Of a stretch of 7,888 nt of DNA, positions 1-5,372 are shown piece by piece. The stretch covers positions 1-7,888 of the forward strand of contig JBQTIM010000047.1 in the NCBI GenBank assembly GCA_052388135.1, read 5' to 3'. Numbering within the stretch: position 1 is the first letter of the stretch; each line of letters begins with the position of its first letter. Under the pieces are notes generated by a model, which saw only the letters and a program-made list of their open reading frames with translations, did not search any database and was not told the origin of the DNA. The DNA comes from JBQTIM01 sp052388135. Lineage in GTDB: Bacteria; Elusimicrobiota; Elusimicrobia; FEN-1173. Made by a program: the position numbers and the translations under genes.

Positions 1-675
1 GCCCAACTCCTCGACCAGATCGCCCCAGCCCACATCGGCCAGGGAGCCGGCGGACACGAAGGCGCGGAACCCCACGTTCTCCCTCACGCGCCAGTCGAGG
101 ACCGCCGTGCAAAGGGCGCCGCTTTGGCTTAAAAAAGCCACGCGCCCGGGCTTCGCCATGGCGTGGGCGAAGGTGGCGTTCAGGCCCGAGGGCGGGCACA
201 TCACGCCCAGGCAGTTGGGCCCCACCAGGCGCATGCTCCCGGCGCGGGCCAAGGCCTCATTCTCCAGCGCCGCGCCCGCCGGACCCACTTCCCGAAACCC
301 CGCCGAAATGACGATGGCGCCCCGGGCGCCCGCCGCCGCGCATTGGCCCACCACCTCCGGGACGGCCGGAGCCGGCACCACGATCACCGCCAGGTCCGGC
401 GGCTCGGGCAGGTCTGCCACCCGCGCGTAGGCCCTGACCCCCATGACGCTGGACCGCTTCGGGTTCACCGGATACACCGCCCCGCCGAAGGAGGTTCTTA
501 AAAGGTTGGCCATCAGCGTGCGGCCCACGCTGCCCGCCGTCTCCGTGGCGCCGATGACCGCCGCGTTCCGCGGCCTGAAAAAAACCTCCAGCGAACGCCG
601 CCCCGCGCCCAGGATGTCCAGGGATTTGTCGAGATCGGCGGAACCGTCGGCGTTTGGGGCGAGTTTTCTTGTCAT
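1..675 (-). CDS. ADP-forming acyl/acetyl-CoA synthetase, CoA-binding N-terminal part (partial, runs off left edge)
   Basis: The minus strand is open from an ATG at 675 to the window edge, giving 225 residues. A Rossmann CoA-binding domain spans about residues 31-130 (FFRPRNAAVIGAT at 32-44, then YPVNPK and VIVVPAP). The conserved VGPNCLG lies at 151-157. The next domain, of succinyl-CoA ligase type, opens with FLSQSG at 181-186 and FVSAGSLADV at 206-215. This order is that of NDP-forming acetyl-CoA synthetases and of Pat-type protein acetyltransferases that share the module. Family members interconvert acyl-CoA and acid with ADP/ATP. The phosphohistidine region, the ATP-grasp part and any GNAT domain would lie beyond the edge, so a single-subunit enzyme, an alpha subunit and a Pat-like protein cannot be told apart. 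ATG 675 is the first usual start after an in-frame TAG about 60 nt upstream. It has no Shine-Dalgarno sequence. The gene diverges from a LysR regulator. Confidence 0.9.
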   Translation of the reverse strand, partial: MTRKLAPNADGSADLDKSLDILGAGRRSLEVFFRPRNAAVIGATETAGSVGRTLMANLLRTSFGGAVYPVNPKRSSVMGVRAYARVADLPEPPDLAVIVVPAPAVPEVVGQCAAAGARGAIVISAGFREVGPAGAALENEALARAGSMRLVGPNCLGVMCPPSGLNATFAHAMAKPGRVAFLSQSGALCTAVLDWRVRENVGFRAFVSAGSLADVGWGDLVEELG

Positions 676-681
676 AGCGTT

Positions 682-710
682 ATTGTACCGTTCCAGGGCT
701 CGAGGGGCAA
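682..710 (-). promoter_or_regulatory. Predicted sigma70 promoter of the acyl-CoA synthetase gene
   Basis: Read on the minus strand there is TTGCCC (710-705), a 17-nt spacer and TACAAT (687-682). The -10 box ends only 6 nt before the ATG at 675, so the transcript would start at or next to the start codon. No Shine-Dalgarno sequence is present, which fits a leaderless message. This is a consensus-based call only. Confidence 0.5.
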
Positions 711-803
711 CGGGACGCGGCCGGACGGACTAGGATCGGCCCATCGCCGCAAGTCGGGGGACGATTACAAACAGGATTCCAGTCCGGCGGGTCTTCTGAT
801 ACT

Positions 804-1715
804 ATGTCCGAGTCCATGCTCCCTTTAAATTTCAACCATCTCTACTATTTCTGGGTGACGGCGAAGGAAGGCAGCCTCAGCGCCGCCTGCCGGCAGCTCT
901 TTCTCAGCCAATCCACCCTCAGCATACAAATCCAGAAGCTGGAACAATCTCTTAAGGTCACCCTTTTCATCCGCGGCCGGCACGGCGTCACCCTGACTCA
1001 TCCGGGGAAGCTGGCCTTCGAGCGCTGCGAACGGATGTTCGCCTTCATGGACAGTTTCGCTCCCCTGCTGCGGGCCAACAAGCCTTTCCCATTCCCCGCT
1101 CTGAATCTGGGCGTAACGGGCGCCATTTCCTATGAGATCCTCGGCCGCGTCGTGAAGTTCTTAAGGAAGCAGGTTCCGTCGCAATCCGTGCGCGTGTTTT
1201 TCGGCGGGGCGGAAGACCTTCAAGAACGTCTCGCTCGACACAGCGTGGATGTTCTTCTGGCGGACGTCGATTTTTCGCCCGGCCTCGGACCGGATTATCG
1301 CGGCCGCCTCGTCGCCGGACTCCCTTTCCATTTTGTCGCTTCCCCCGCGCTGATCGCCGGCGACAAGAAGTTTCCCGACAACCTCAACAGGATTCCTCTT
1401 TTCCTCAGGACTCCGGAAAATTCCATCCGGAAAGAGGTGGATCATTTCCTGTATAAAAACAGCGTCTCCCCCGGGGTCAAAGCGGAGGCGGAGGACATCA
1501 ATTACATCATCCTGCAAGTCCGTCTGGGCGCGGGCGCCGCCGCCCTGGACGAACTTACCATGAAAGACGATTTGCGGCAACGCAGGCTCGTTAAGCTTCA
1601 TCGCGGGGAACTGGGCCGGCAGAATATATTTCTCATCAACCGCCGGCATCACAGGGACGATCCTGCCGTTCAAAAAGCCATGGACATTTTGATGGAGACA
1701 TTTACACTGGATTAA
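804..1715 (+). CDS. LysR-family transcriptional regulator, NhaR-like
   Basis: A 303-residue protein, the usual length for LysR regulators. A winged helix-turn-helix occupies about residues 8-68 (FNHLYYFWVTAKEGS, then the recognition helix LSQSTLSIQIQKLEQ at 35-49). A linker helix follows to about residue 90, and a periplasmic-binding-protein-like effector domain covers roughly 97-300. The start of the domain (LNFNHLYYFW) resembles the LNYHHLLYFW of NhaR, the activator of the sodium/proton antiporter gene nhaA. No antiporter is in this window, so the target is unknown. ATG 804 gives MSESMLPLNF; ATG 816 would give MLPLNF, closer to where NhaR proteins begin. Neither has a clear Shine-Dalgarno sequence. 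Because it is divergent from the acyl-CoA synthetase gene with a 128-nt gap, that gene is the natural candidate target, along with autoregulation. No terminator is visible after the stop. Confidence 0.9.
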   Translation: MSESMLPLNFNHLYYFWVTAKEGSLSAACRQLFLSQSTLSIQIQKLEQSLKVTLFIRGRHGVTLTHPGKLAFERCERMFAFMDSFAPLLRANKPFPFPALNLGVTGAISYEILGRVVKFLRKQVPSQSVRVFFGGAEDLQERLARHSVDVLLADVDFSPGLGPDYRGRLVAGLPFHFVASPALIAGDKKFPDNLNRIPLFLRTPENSIRKEVDHFLYKNSVSPGVKAEAEDINYIILQVRLGAGAAALDELTMKDDLRQRRLVKLHRGELGRQNIFLINRRHHRDDPAVQKAMDILMETFTLD

Positions 1716-1863
1716 CGCATTGCATTCCAGCGTCACAGTCGGGTCCGGACATCGAAGGGCTTTCGTGAGACCAAAGTCCCCGGCCGGGCCGATCACGCCA
1801 CCGGTCTTGCCCGCAGAGAGTTCATCCCTCGTTATTATCAATACTTCCATATATATTATCCTC

Positions 1864-1892
1864 TTTACATACACACACCTCTGACTTATCAT
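1864..1892 (+). promoter_or_regulatory. Predicted sigma70 promoter for the pilin gene
   Basis: TTTACA (1864-1869), a 17-nt spacer and TATCAT (1887-1892) each match the consensus in five of six positions, at the ideal spacing. They lie in an AT-rich pocket (about 1830-1895) that stands out from the GC-rich surroundings. Transcription would start near 1899 and give a leader of about 110 nt before the pilin ATG at 2011. I saw no sigma54-type GG-N10-GC element. The rest of 1716-1863 shows no gene or terminator. Confidence 0.5.
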
Positions 1893-1917
1893 TACAGCGC
1901 CTCTCGCGATTCGTCGG

Positions 1918-1991
1918 CCAGGCAACCCTGGAATGATGAAAGGCGGCAGGTTTTCCACAGGGGGAAACCGAACGGAAACGGCGACGCCGTT
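1918..1991 (+). promoter_or_regulatory. Structured 5' leader of the pilin mRNA (three successive hairpins)
   Basis: Three inverted repeats follow one another between the predicted promoter and the ribosome binding site. The first is CCAGG/CCTGG at 1918-1931 with a 4-nt loop. The second is GGTTTTCC/GGGAAACC at 1949-1969, eight pairs including one G-U, with a 5-nt loop. The third is AACGGCGACGCCGTT at 1977-1991. They stop 7 nt before the Shine-Dalgarno sequence, so folding could affect ribosome access. I tried to match the segment to cyclic-di-GMP (GEMM), TPP, preQ1 and fluoride riboswitch consensus sequences and found no match. It may be a leader with no ligand. Confidence 0.35.
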
Positions 1992-1998
1992 GGCCGTC

Positions 1999-2005
1999 AA
2001 GGAGG
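1999..2005 (+). promoter_or_regulatory. Strong Shine-Dalgarno sequence that sets the pilin start
   Basis: AAGGAGG sits 5 nt before the ATG at 2011. It decides between this start and an in-frame ATG at 1933, which would add 26 residues before the prepilin leader and has no comparable site. Confidence 0.8.
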
Positions 2006-2010
2006 CAGGT

Positions 2011-2463
2011 ATGAACAGAAAGCGGCGATGCGCCAGGCGCTCGCAAGGTTTCACCCTCATAGAGTTGATGATCGTGGTCGCCATCATAGGCATTCTGGCG
2101 GCCATCGCCATTCCGAAATTCGCGGACCTCGTCATCAAATCCAAAGAAGCGGCCATAAAGGGGACGCTCGGAGCCGTTCGCAGCGCCGTGAGCATCTACT
2201 ACGCGGACACCGAGGGCGTTTTCCCGAACAATTCGACCATCGGCCTCCGGCAAGCGCTCACCAATGGCACCAAGTATCTTCGAGAGCTTCCGTACATCAG
2301 CATCCCGAAACCCGGCAATCACAGGACCACCAACGCTGTGGTCACCGTCTTGAACGACACAGCCAGCGGCGGGGCATGGGCCTATATTTCGAACGCAGAA
2401 GGCCATGTCTTCATCAATTGCACCCACACCGACACCAAAAGGTCCACCTGGAGCACCTGGTAA
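2011..2463 (+). CDS. Type IV pilin-like prepilin (class III signal peptide)
   Basis: A 150-residue protein. Residues 1-13 (MNRKRRCARRSQG) are a short basic prepilin leader. Cleavage by the PilD-type prepilin peptidase is expected after G13, leaving F14 as the methylated first residue, with the conserved glutamate at mature position 5 (E18) in FTLIELMIVV. The hydrophobic helix runs to about residue 37 and continues amphipathically (KSKEAAIKGTLGAVRSAVSIYY). The C-terminal part is a small globular domain ending in AWAYISNAEGHVFINC...STW. It has a single cysteine, so no intramolecular disulfide is possible in the mature head. Length and head pattern suit a minor or major type IV pilin or a GspG-like pseudopilin; I cannot choose. 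No assembly ATPase, platform or secretin gene is adjacent, so it is an isolated pilin gene relying on machinery elsewhere. The predicted promoter and structured leader lie directly upstream. A possible terminator is 250 nt downstream. Confidence 0.92.
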   Translation: MNRKRRCARRSQGFTLIELMIVVAIIGILAAIAIPKFADLVIKSKEAAIKGTLGAVRSAVSIYYADTEGVFPNNSTIGLRQALTNGTKYLRELPYISIPKPGNHRTTNAVVTVLNDTASGGAWAYISNAEGHVFINCTHTDTKRSTWSTW

Positions 2464-2715
2464 AGTCCGTCCTTCCCTGGGCCAAGGCATCCAGCCCACG
2501 GGCAAAGGCCCGGCAGCGGGGTGTTGATATGGACCAGCGGCCTGGAGCGTCGGTCAATCTCCATGTCTCGTCCGGAACCCTCGTGCCAGTTGCCGCGCCC
2601 TAGGGTCCGCAGCAGGCTTTGCACTAACCGAAGCCATCGCCGCGGGCACGCTCTGTTTCCCTGAGCGCGACCGATCCCGACAGCCTCCGCGAGCATCCTC
2701 CTCTCATATCCACGC

Positions 2716-2751
2716 AAGAAAGCCTGACCTCATTCGAGGCCAGGCTTTCTT
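2716..2751 (+). terminator. Stem-loop terminator between pilin and convergent tRNA-Gly
   Basis: AAGAAAGCCTG (2716-2726) pairs perfectly with CAGGCTTTCTT (2741-2751). After one A-C mismatch the stem continues with CCTC/GAGG around a 4-nt ATTC loop. On the plus strand the stem runs into T residues (TTTCTTTT), as expected for factor-independent termination of the pilin transcript. The hairpin is also placed to stop minus-strand transcription leaving the tRNA gene, so it may act in both directions. The 252 nt between the pilin stop and this stem hold no gene I can support. Confidence 0.75.
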
Positions 2752-2775
2752 TTCCCCGCTGCAGGGTTCCCTAAG

Positions 2776-2852
<77 letters not shown>

Positions 2853-2871
2853 GCTAGCGGTAGTGCCGCAG

Positions 2872-2910
2872 GGCAGCGGCCGCCCGCGCTTCTGACTTTC
2901 TAAATTGATC
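2872..2910. repeat. Direct repeat, copy 1
   Basis: A 39-nt segment starting GGCAGCGGCCGCC and ending CTAAATTGATC recurs 84 nt further on (2956-2993) with a single T missing. Both copies are followed at slightly different distances by CGGCCCG, so the duplicated unit is probably longer and partly diverged. The core contains the palindrome GCGGCCGC. On the minus strand each copy contains AGCGCGGGCG, which is also the sequence at the 5' end of the adjacent tRNA-Gly. Confidence 0.85.
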
Positions 2911-2920
2911 CCGTCTAACG

Positions 2921-2971
2921 GCCCGGCGAACCCACCGTTCAGCCGCTGAAACCCCGGCAGCGGCCGCCCGC
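2921..2971 (-). pseudogene. Possible decayed tRNA-Gly copy lacking the anticodon arm
   Basis: Read on the minus strand, this segment has GCGGGCG (2971-2965), identical to the intact tRNA's 5' acceptor strand. It then has GTTTCAGCGGCTGAAC (2952-2937), similar to the D arm GTTCAGTTGGTAGAAC. GAACG runs directly into GTGGGTTCG, identical to the start of the T arm. The 14-nt string GAACGGTGGGTTCG equals the intact gene with its 22-nt anticodon arm and variable loop removed. Twelve nt rather than two separate acceptor and D arm, and the 3' acceptor strand is not recognisable, so this is a remnant at best. Confidence 0.35.
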
Positions 2972-2993
2972 GCTTCTGACTTCTAAATTGATC
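2956..2993. repeat. Direct repeat, copy 2
   Basis: The second copy of the 39-nt repeat, 38 nt long, with TTT reduced to TT near its middle. It lies between the predicted tRNA remnant and the 2999-3035 inverted repeat. The two copies show a local tandem duplication rather than a CRISPR array, since there are only two copies and they are not identical. Confidence 0.85.
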
Positions 2994-2998
2994 TCATT

Positions 2999-3035
2999 CC
3001 GGCCCGCCTGCTTGTCGCTTTGTTCAACGGGCCGG
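2999..3035. repeat. Inverted repeat between the suf genes and tRNA-Gly
   Basis: CCGGCCCG (2999-3006) and CGGGCCGG (3028-3035) are perfect 8-nt complements separated by 21 nt. No T run follows on either strand, so it is not a typical intrinsic terminator. It could be a stem in the predicted long tRNA precursor or at the 3' end of suf transcripts. The role is unknown. Confidence 0.45.
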
Positions 3036-3080
3036 ACGTCCTCCAAAGGGGGATGATCCCGCCATCCTTACGACGTTGAA

Positions 3081-3109
3081 ATTATACAGATTTTCGCCCG
3101 GCGGGGAAA
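3081..3109 (-). promoter_or_regulatory. Candidate promoter for the tRNA-Gly transcript
   Basis: On the minus strand a perfect TATAAT (3086-3081) follows TTTCCC (3109-3104, only three of six -35 matches) at 17 nt. It starts 5 nt after the last suf gene and would produce a leader of about 220 nt before the tRNA 5' end, crossing the inverted repeat and both direct repeats. A good -10 with a weak -35 makes this uncertain. The tRNA could instead be read through from the suf operon, since no terminator is visible after 3114. Confidence 0.35.
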
Positions 3110-3113
3110 GGCG

Positions 3114-3524
3114 CTATTTTTCCTTTGTTTCCGGGGAAGAGGGCGGCTTGGCGGCGGTTCCGCCGTCCACAGGCTCTTCGTCTTCGTCGTCCAGCAAGAT
3201 GTCGTCCATGATGCCGAGCTGCATCTTGGCCTCTTCGGAAGCCATCTTGCGGGGGTCCCATTGCGGGATCCACACGAGGTCCACGTTGACGTCGGCGACG
3301 CCGGGGATTTGGGAGACGTCGGCGTGGGTTTTGCTGAGCAAGGCGGGGCCGTAGGGGCAGCCGGGGCCGGTGAGCGTCATCTTCACGCCGACTTTGGATT
3401 TTCCGCCGTCGGCGGGCTGGATGTCCACGCCGTAGATGAGCCCCAAATCCAGGATGCTGATGTGGATCTCGGGGTCTTTGATTTCCTTGAGGACTTTTCG
3501 GACCTGCTCTTCGGTGACGGGCAT
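3114..3524 (-). CDS. SufT-like MIP18/DUF59 family iron-sulfur assembly protein
   Basis: A 136-residue protein with a MIP18/DUF59 domain over about residues 1-90. It has KDPEIHISILDLGLIYGV at 16-33 and GPGCPYG at 53-59 with the family's conserved cysteine (C56). It continues with WIPQWDP (85-91) and MASEEAKMQLG (94-104), a C-terminal motif usual in SUF-linked members. The last 30 residues are acidic, then proline- and lysine-rich, and look disordered. Members called SufT act in maturation or delivery of Fe-S clusters in the cytoplasm; the exact step varies and is inferred here from family and position. The start is well fixed: AAGGAG lies 5 nt before ATG 3524. It is the last gene of the operon, 18 nt after sufU. 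I leave the symbol blank because DUF59 proteins include other subfamilies (PaaD, Mrp-associated). Confidence 0.88.
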   Translation of the reverse strand: MPVTEEQVRKVLKEIKDPEIHISILDLGLIYGVDIQPADGGKSKVGVKMTLTGPGCPYGPALLSKTHADVSQIPGVADVNVDLVWIPQWDPRKMASEEAKMQLGIMDDILLDDEDEEPVDGGTAAKPPSSPETKEK

Positions 3525-3542
3525 AAATTCTCCTTGGGACGC

Positions 3543-4016
3543 TTAGGCTTCCTCGTGCTCGGCGACCACGCGGGACTTGGTGCGGGCGAAGGCCTTGAGG
3601 CCTTCCAAAAACGTGTTCCACGCCAGCACCGCGCACTTGATGCGGACGGGGTATTTTTTGACGCCCTCCAGGGACGCCAGCTCCTCGATGTCCTCGGGCA
3701 GGTCGTCCGCCTTGCCGTTCTCCAGCATCATTTTCTTGAACGCCTGCACCAGCTCCTGGGAGCGGTCCAGACTTTTGCCCTGCAGGGCCTCCGCCATCAT
3801 GGACGCGGAGGATTGGGAGATGGAGCATCCGTTTCCATCGAACCGGAGGTCGCGGATGCGGCCGTCCTCGAGCTTGGCGGTGAGACCGATCTTGTCGCCG
3901 CAAAAGGGATTGACGCCTTCGATGACGATGTCCGCGTCCGTGAGCCGCCCGCGGTTCCGGGGACTGCGGAAATGGTCCAGGATGACGTCGCGGTAGAGGT
4001 CGTCGAGCTCGCCCAC
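3543..4016 (-). CDS. sufU: SufU, sulfur-relay protein / Fe-S assembly scaffold-like
   Basis: A 157-residue IscU/SufU-family protein. The three conserved cysteines and the aspartate are in place: C39 and D41 in NPFCGD, C64 in GNGCSIS, and C128 in RIKCAVLAW. These match the zinc ligands of Bacillus SufU almost position for position. The stretch between C64 and C128 is longer than in IscU, which also marks SufU. In characterised systems the zinc-bound SufU accepts persulfide sulfur from SufS and boosts its activity, rather than acting as a classic scaffold. The start is a GTG at 4016, 5 nt after the sufS stop, with no good Shine-Dalgarno sequence, so translation is probably coupled to sufS. The N-terminus (LDDLYRDVILDHFRSPRN) aligns with the family start. 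No sufE gene is seen, in line with a SufS-SufU pair. Confidence 0.95.
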   Translation of the reverse strand: MGELDDLYRDVILDHFRSPRNRGRLTDADIVIEGVNPFCGDKIGLTAKLEDGRIRDLRFDGNGCSISQSSASMMAEALQGKSLDRSQELVQAFKKMMLENGKADDLPEDIEELASLEGVKKYPVRIKCAVLAWNTFLEGLKAFARTKSRVVAEHEEA

Positions 4017-4021
4017 GGCGG

Positions 4022-5287
4022 TTACCGGCCGGCCGGGGCGCGGAACACGGCCTCGACCTTGCGCAGGGCGGCGGCCAGGGCGTCCACGTCCTCGCGCGTG
4101 TTGTAGATGTAGAAGCTGGCCCGGGCGGTGCCGGCCACGTCGAACTTGCGCATGAGGACCTGGCAGCAGTGGTGGCCCACACGGATGGCCACGCCCTCGC
4201 GGTCCACGATGGTGCCCACGTCGTGGGAGTGGATTCCCTCCATGTTGAAGGCCACGGCGCCTCCCCGCCGGTCGGCGTCGGAGGGGCCGTAGAGGGTGAG
4301 GCCGGGAAAAGCGGAGAGCGTTTTCAGCGCGTAGGCCGTGAGCTCCCTTTCGTGGGCGCGGACGGCGTCCATTCCCAGAGATTCCAGATACTCGATGGCC
4401 TGGCCGAAAGCCACGACGCCCGTGAAGTTGGGGGTGCCGGCCTCGAACTTGTAGGGAAGGGCGTTCCAGGTGGAGCGGTCGGCGAAAACCTGCTCGATCA
4501 TGTCCCCCCCGCCCAGGAAGGGGTCCATGGCCTCCAGCAGGGCGCGGCGGCCCCAGAGGACGCCCACGCCGGTGGGACCCAGCATCTTGTGGGCGGAAAA
4601 GACCAGGAAATCGCAGTCCAGTTCCTTGACGGAAACGGGCATGTGCGGCACCGACTGGGCGGCGTCCAGAAGGACCAGGGCGCCGGCGGCGTGGGCTTTG
4701 CGCGCCAGCTCGGCCGCGGGGTTGATGGTGCCCAGGACGTTGGACATGTGCGTGAAAGCCAGGATCTTGGTCTTGCCGGTCAGCAAGCCGTCCAGCCCGG
4801 ACAAATCCAAAAGACCCTCGGGCCGCGTGACGGGAATGTAGCGAAGCGCGGCGCCGGCGGCTTGGGCCAGCATCTGCCAGGGAACGAGGTTGGAATGATG
4901 CTCCATTTCCGTGATGAGGATTTCGTCGCCGGCCTTGAGGTTCTTGCGGCCCCAGGCGTGGGCCACGAGGTTGATGGACTCGGTGGCGTTGCGGGTGAAA
5001 ATGATTTCGGCGGGATCGTCCGCGCCGATGAAACGGGCCACCCGCCCGCGGGCCGCTTCCATTTGGGCCGTGGCTTCCTCGGACAAGGTGTGGACGCCGC
5101 GATGCACGTTGGCGTTGGTGTTGCGGTAGAAGTCGGTCAGGGCGTTGATGACCGGCAGGGGCTTCTGGGTGGTGGCGGCGTTGTCGAGGTAGACCAGTGG
5201 CTTGCCGTGGATTTTCCTCTGCAAGATGGGAAAATCCTTGCGGATCTTGGCGACGTCCAGCGTTTGCGGTTTTCCGTTTTTATGCAC
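4022..5287 (-). CDS. sufS: Cysteine desulfurase SufS
   Basis: A class V aminotransferase-fold, PLP-dependent enzyme that converts L-cysteine to alanine and passes persulfide sulfur to SufU. With the GTG start at 5287 it has 421 residues. Visible motifs: LVYLDNAATTQKP near the N-terminus, NVHRGVHTLS, TEMEHHSN (stacking histidine H130), DAAQSVPH, SAHKMLGPTG with the Schiff-base lysine K234, and RVGHHCCQ with the catalytic cysteine C374. The short loop round the cysteine and RASFYIYNTREDV mark the group II (SufS) type. The start is uncertain. A TTG at 5320 gives 432 residues, and neither start has a Shine-Dalgarno sequence. GTG 5287 overlaps the TAA of a short upstream frame (GTGCATAA), which would allow coupling, and leaves a shorter extension before the family core. 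The usual alanine after the catalytic cysteine is a second cysteine (C375). Confidence 0.96.
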   Translation of the reverse strand: MHKNGKPQTLDVAKIRKDFPILQRKIHGKPLVYLDNAATTQKPLPVINALTDFYRNTNANVHRGVHTLSEEATAQMEAARGRVARFIGADDPAEIIFTRNATESINLVAHAWGRKNLKAGDEILITEMEHHSNLVPWQMLAQAAGAALRYIPVTRPEGLLDLSGLDGLLTGKTKILAFTHMSNVLGTINPAAELARKAHAAGALVLLDAAQSVPHMPVSVKELDCDFLVFSAHKMLGPTGVGVLWGRRALLEAMDPFLGGGDMIEQVFADRSTWNALPYKFEAGTPNFTGVVAFGQAIEYLESLGMDAVRAHERELTAYALKTLSAFPGLTLYGPSDADRRGGAVAFNMEGIHSHDVGTIVDREGVAIRVGHHCCQVLMRKFDVAGTARASFYIYNTREDVDALAAALRKVEAVFRAPAGR

Positions 5288-5372
5288 GGGAATATCCCGC
5301 CGATCTCGATGTTTCTGCAACGAAACCCGGACGGCCGGATGCCGCCGGAGCGATGGAGCAAAAAAATGTCAT
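5280..5372 (-). CDS. Short frame bridging the Rieske gene and sufS (doubtful)
   Basis: An ATG overlaps the Rieske stop as ATGA (5372-5369) and opens a 30-codon frame (MTFFCSIAPAASGRPGFV...) that ends in TAA at 5282-5280, overlapping the sufS GTG as GTGCATAA. It resembles nothing I know. It may be a coupling leader that carries ribosomes from the Rieske gene to sufS. Alternatively, the T7 run at 5366-5360 may hide a frameshift: with six Ts this ATG reads straight into sufS. Listed because it decides how sufS starts, not because a product is likely. Confidence 0.2.
   Translation of the reverse strand: MTFFCSIAPAASGRPGFVAETSRSAGYSRA

Noticed and set aside
1780..1800. Terminator after the LysR gene at CCCGGCCGGG
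   Set aside because: Short palindrome without a usable loop or T run.
1933..2010. Pilin starting at the in-frame ATG 1933, with a 39-residue leader
   Set aside because: AAGGAGG sits 5 nt before ATG 2011, and the resulting 13-residue leader is typical. The upstream residues look like translated leader RNA.
1899..2010. Cyclic-di-GMP (GEMM) or other known riboswitch in the pilin leader
   Set aside because: The conserved GEMM strings (GCACAGGGCAAACC, GGACGCAAAGCC) are absent, and TPP, preQ1 and fluoride cores are absent too.
1161..2195. Long minus-strand open frame (344 codons) across the LysR gene and pilin
   Set aside because: It is the complement of two clearly identified plus-strand genes, shows no domain, and runs through the promoter and leader region.
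2521..2664. Small plus-strand frame starting GTG 2521 downstream of the pilin
   Set aside because: Arginine- and serine-rich product without a good ribosome binding site or any known similarity; looks like noncoding sequence.
2872..2993. CRISPR array
   Set aside because: Only two non-identical copies with a single 45-nt gap and no cas genes; better explained as tandem duplication near a tRNA.
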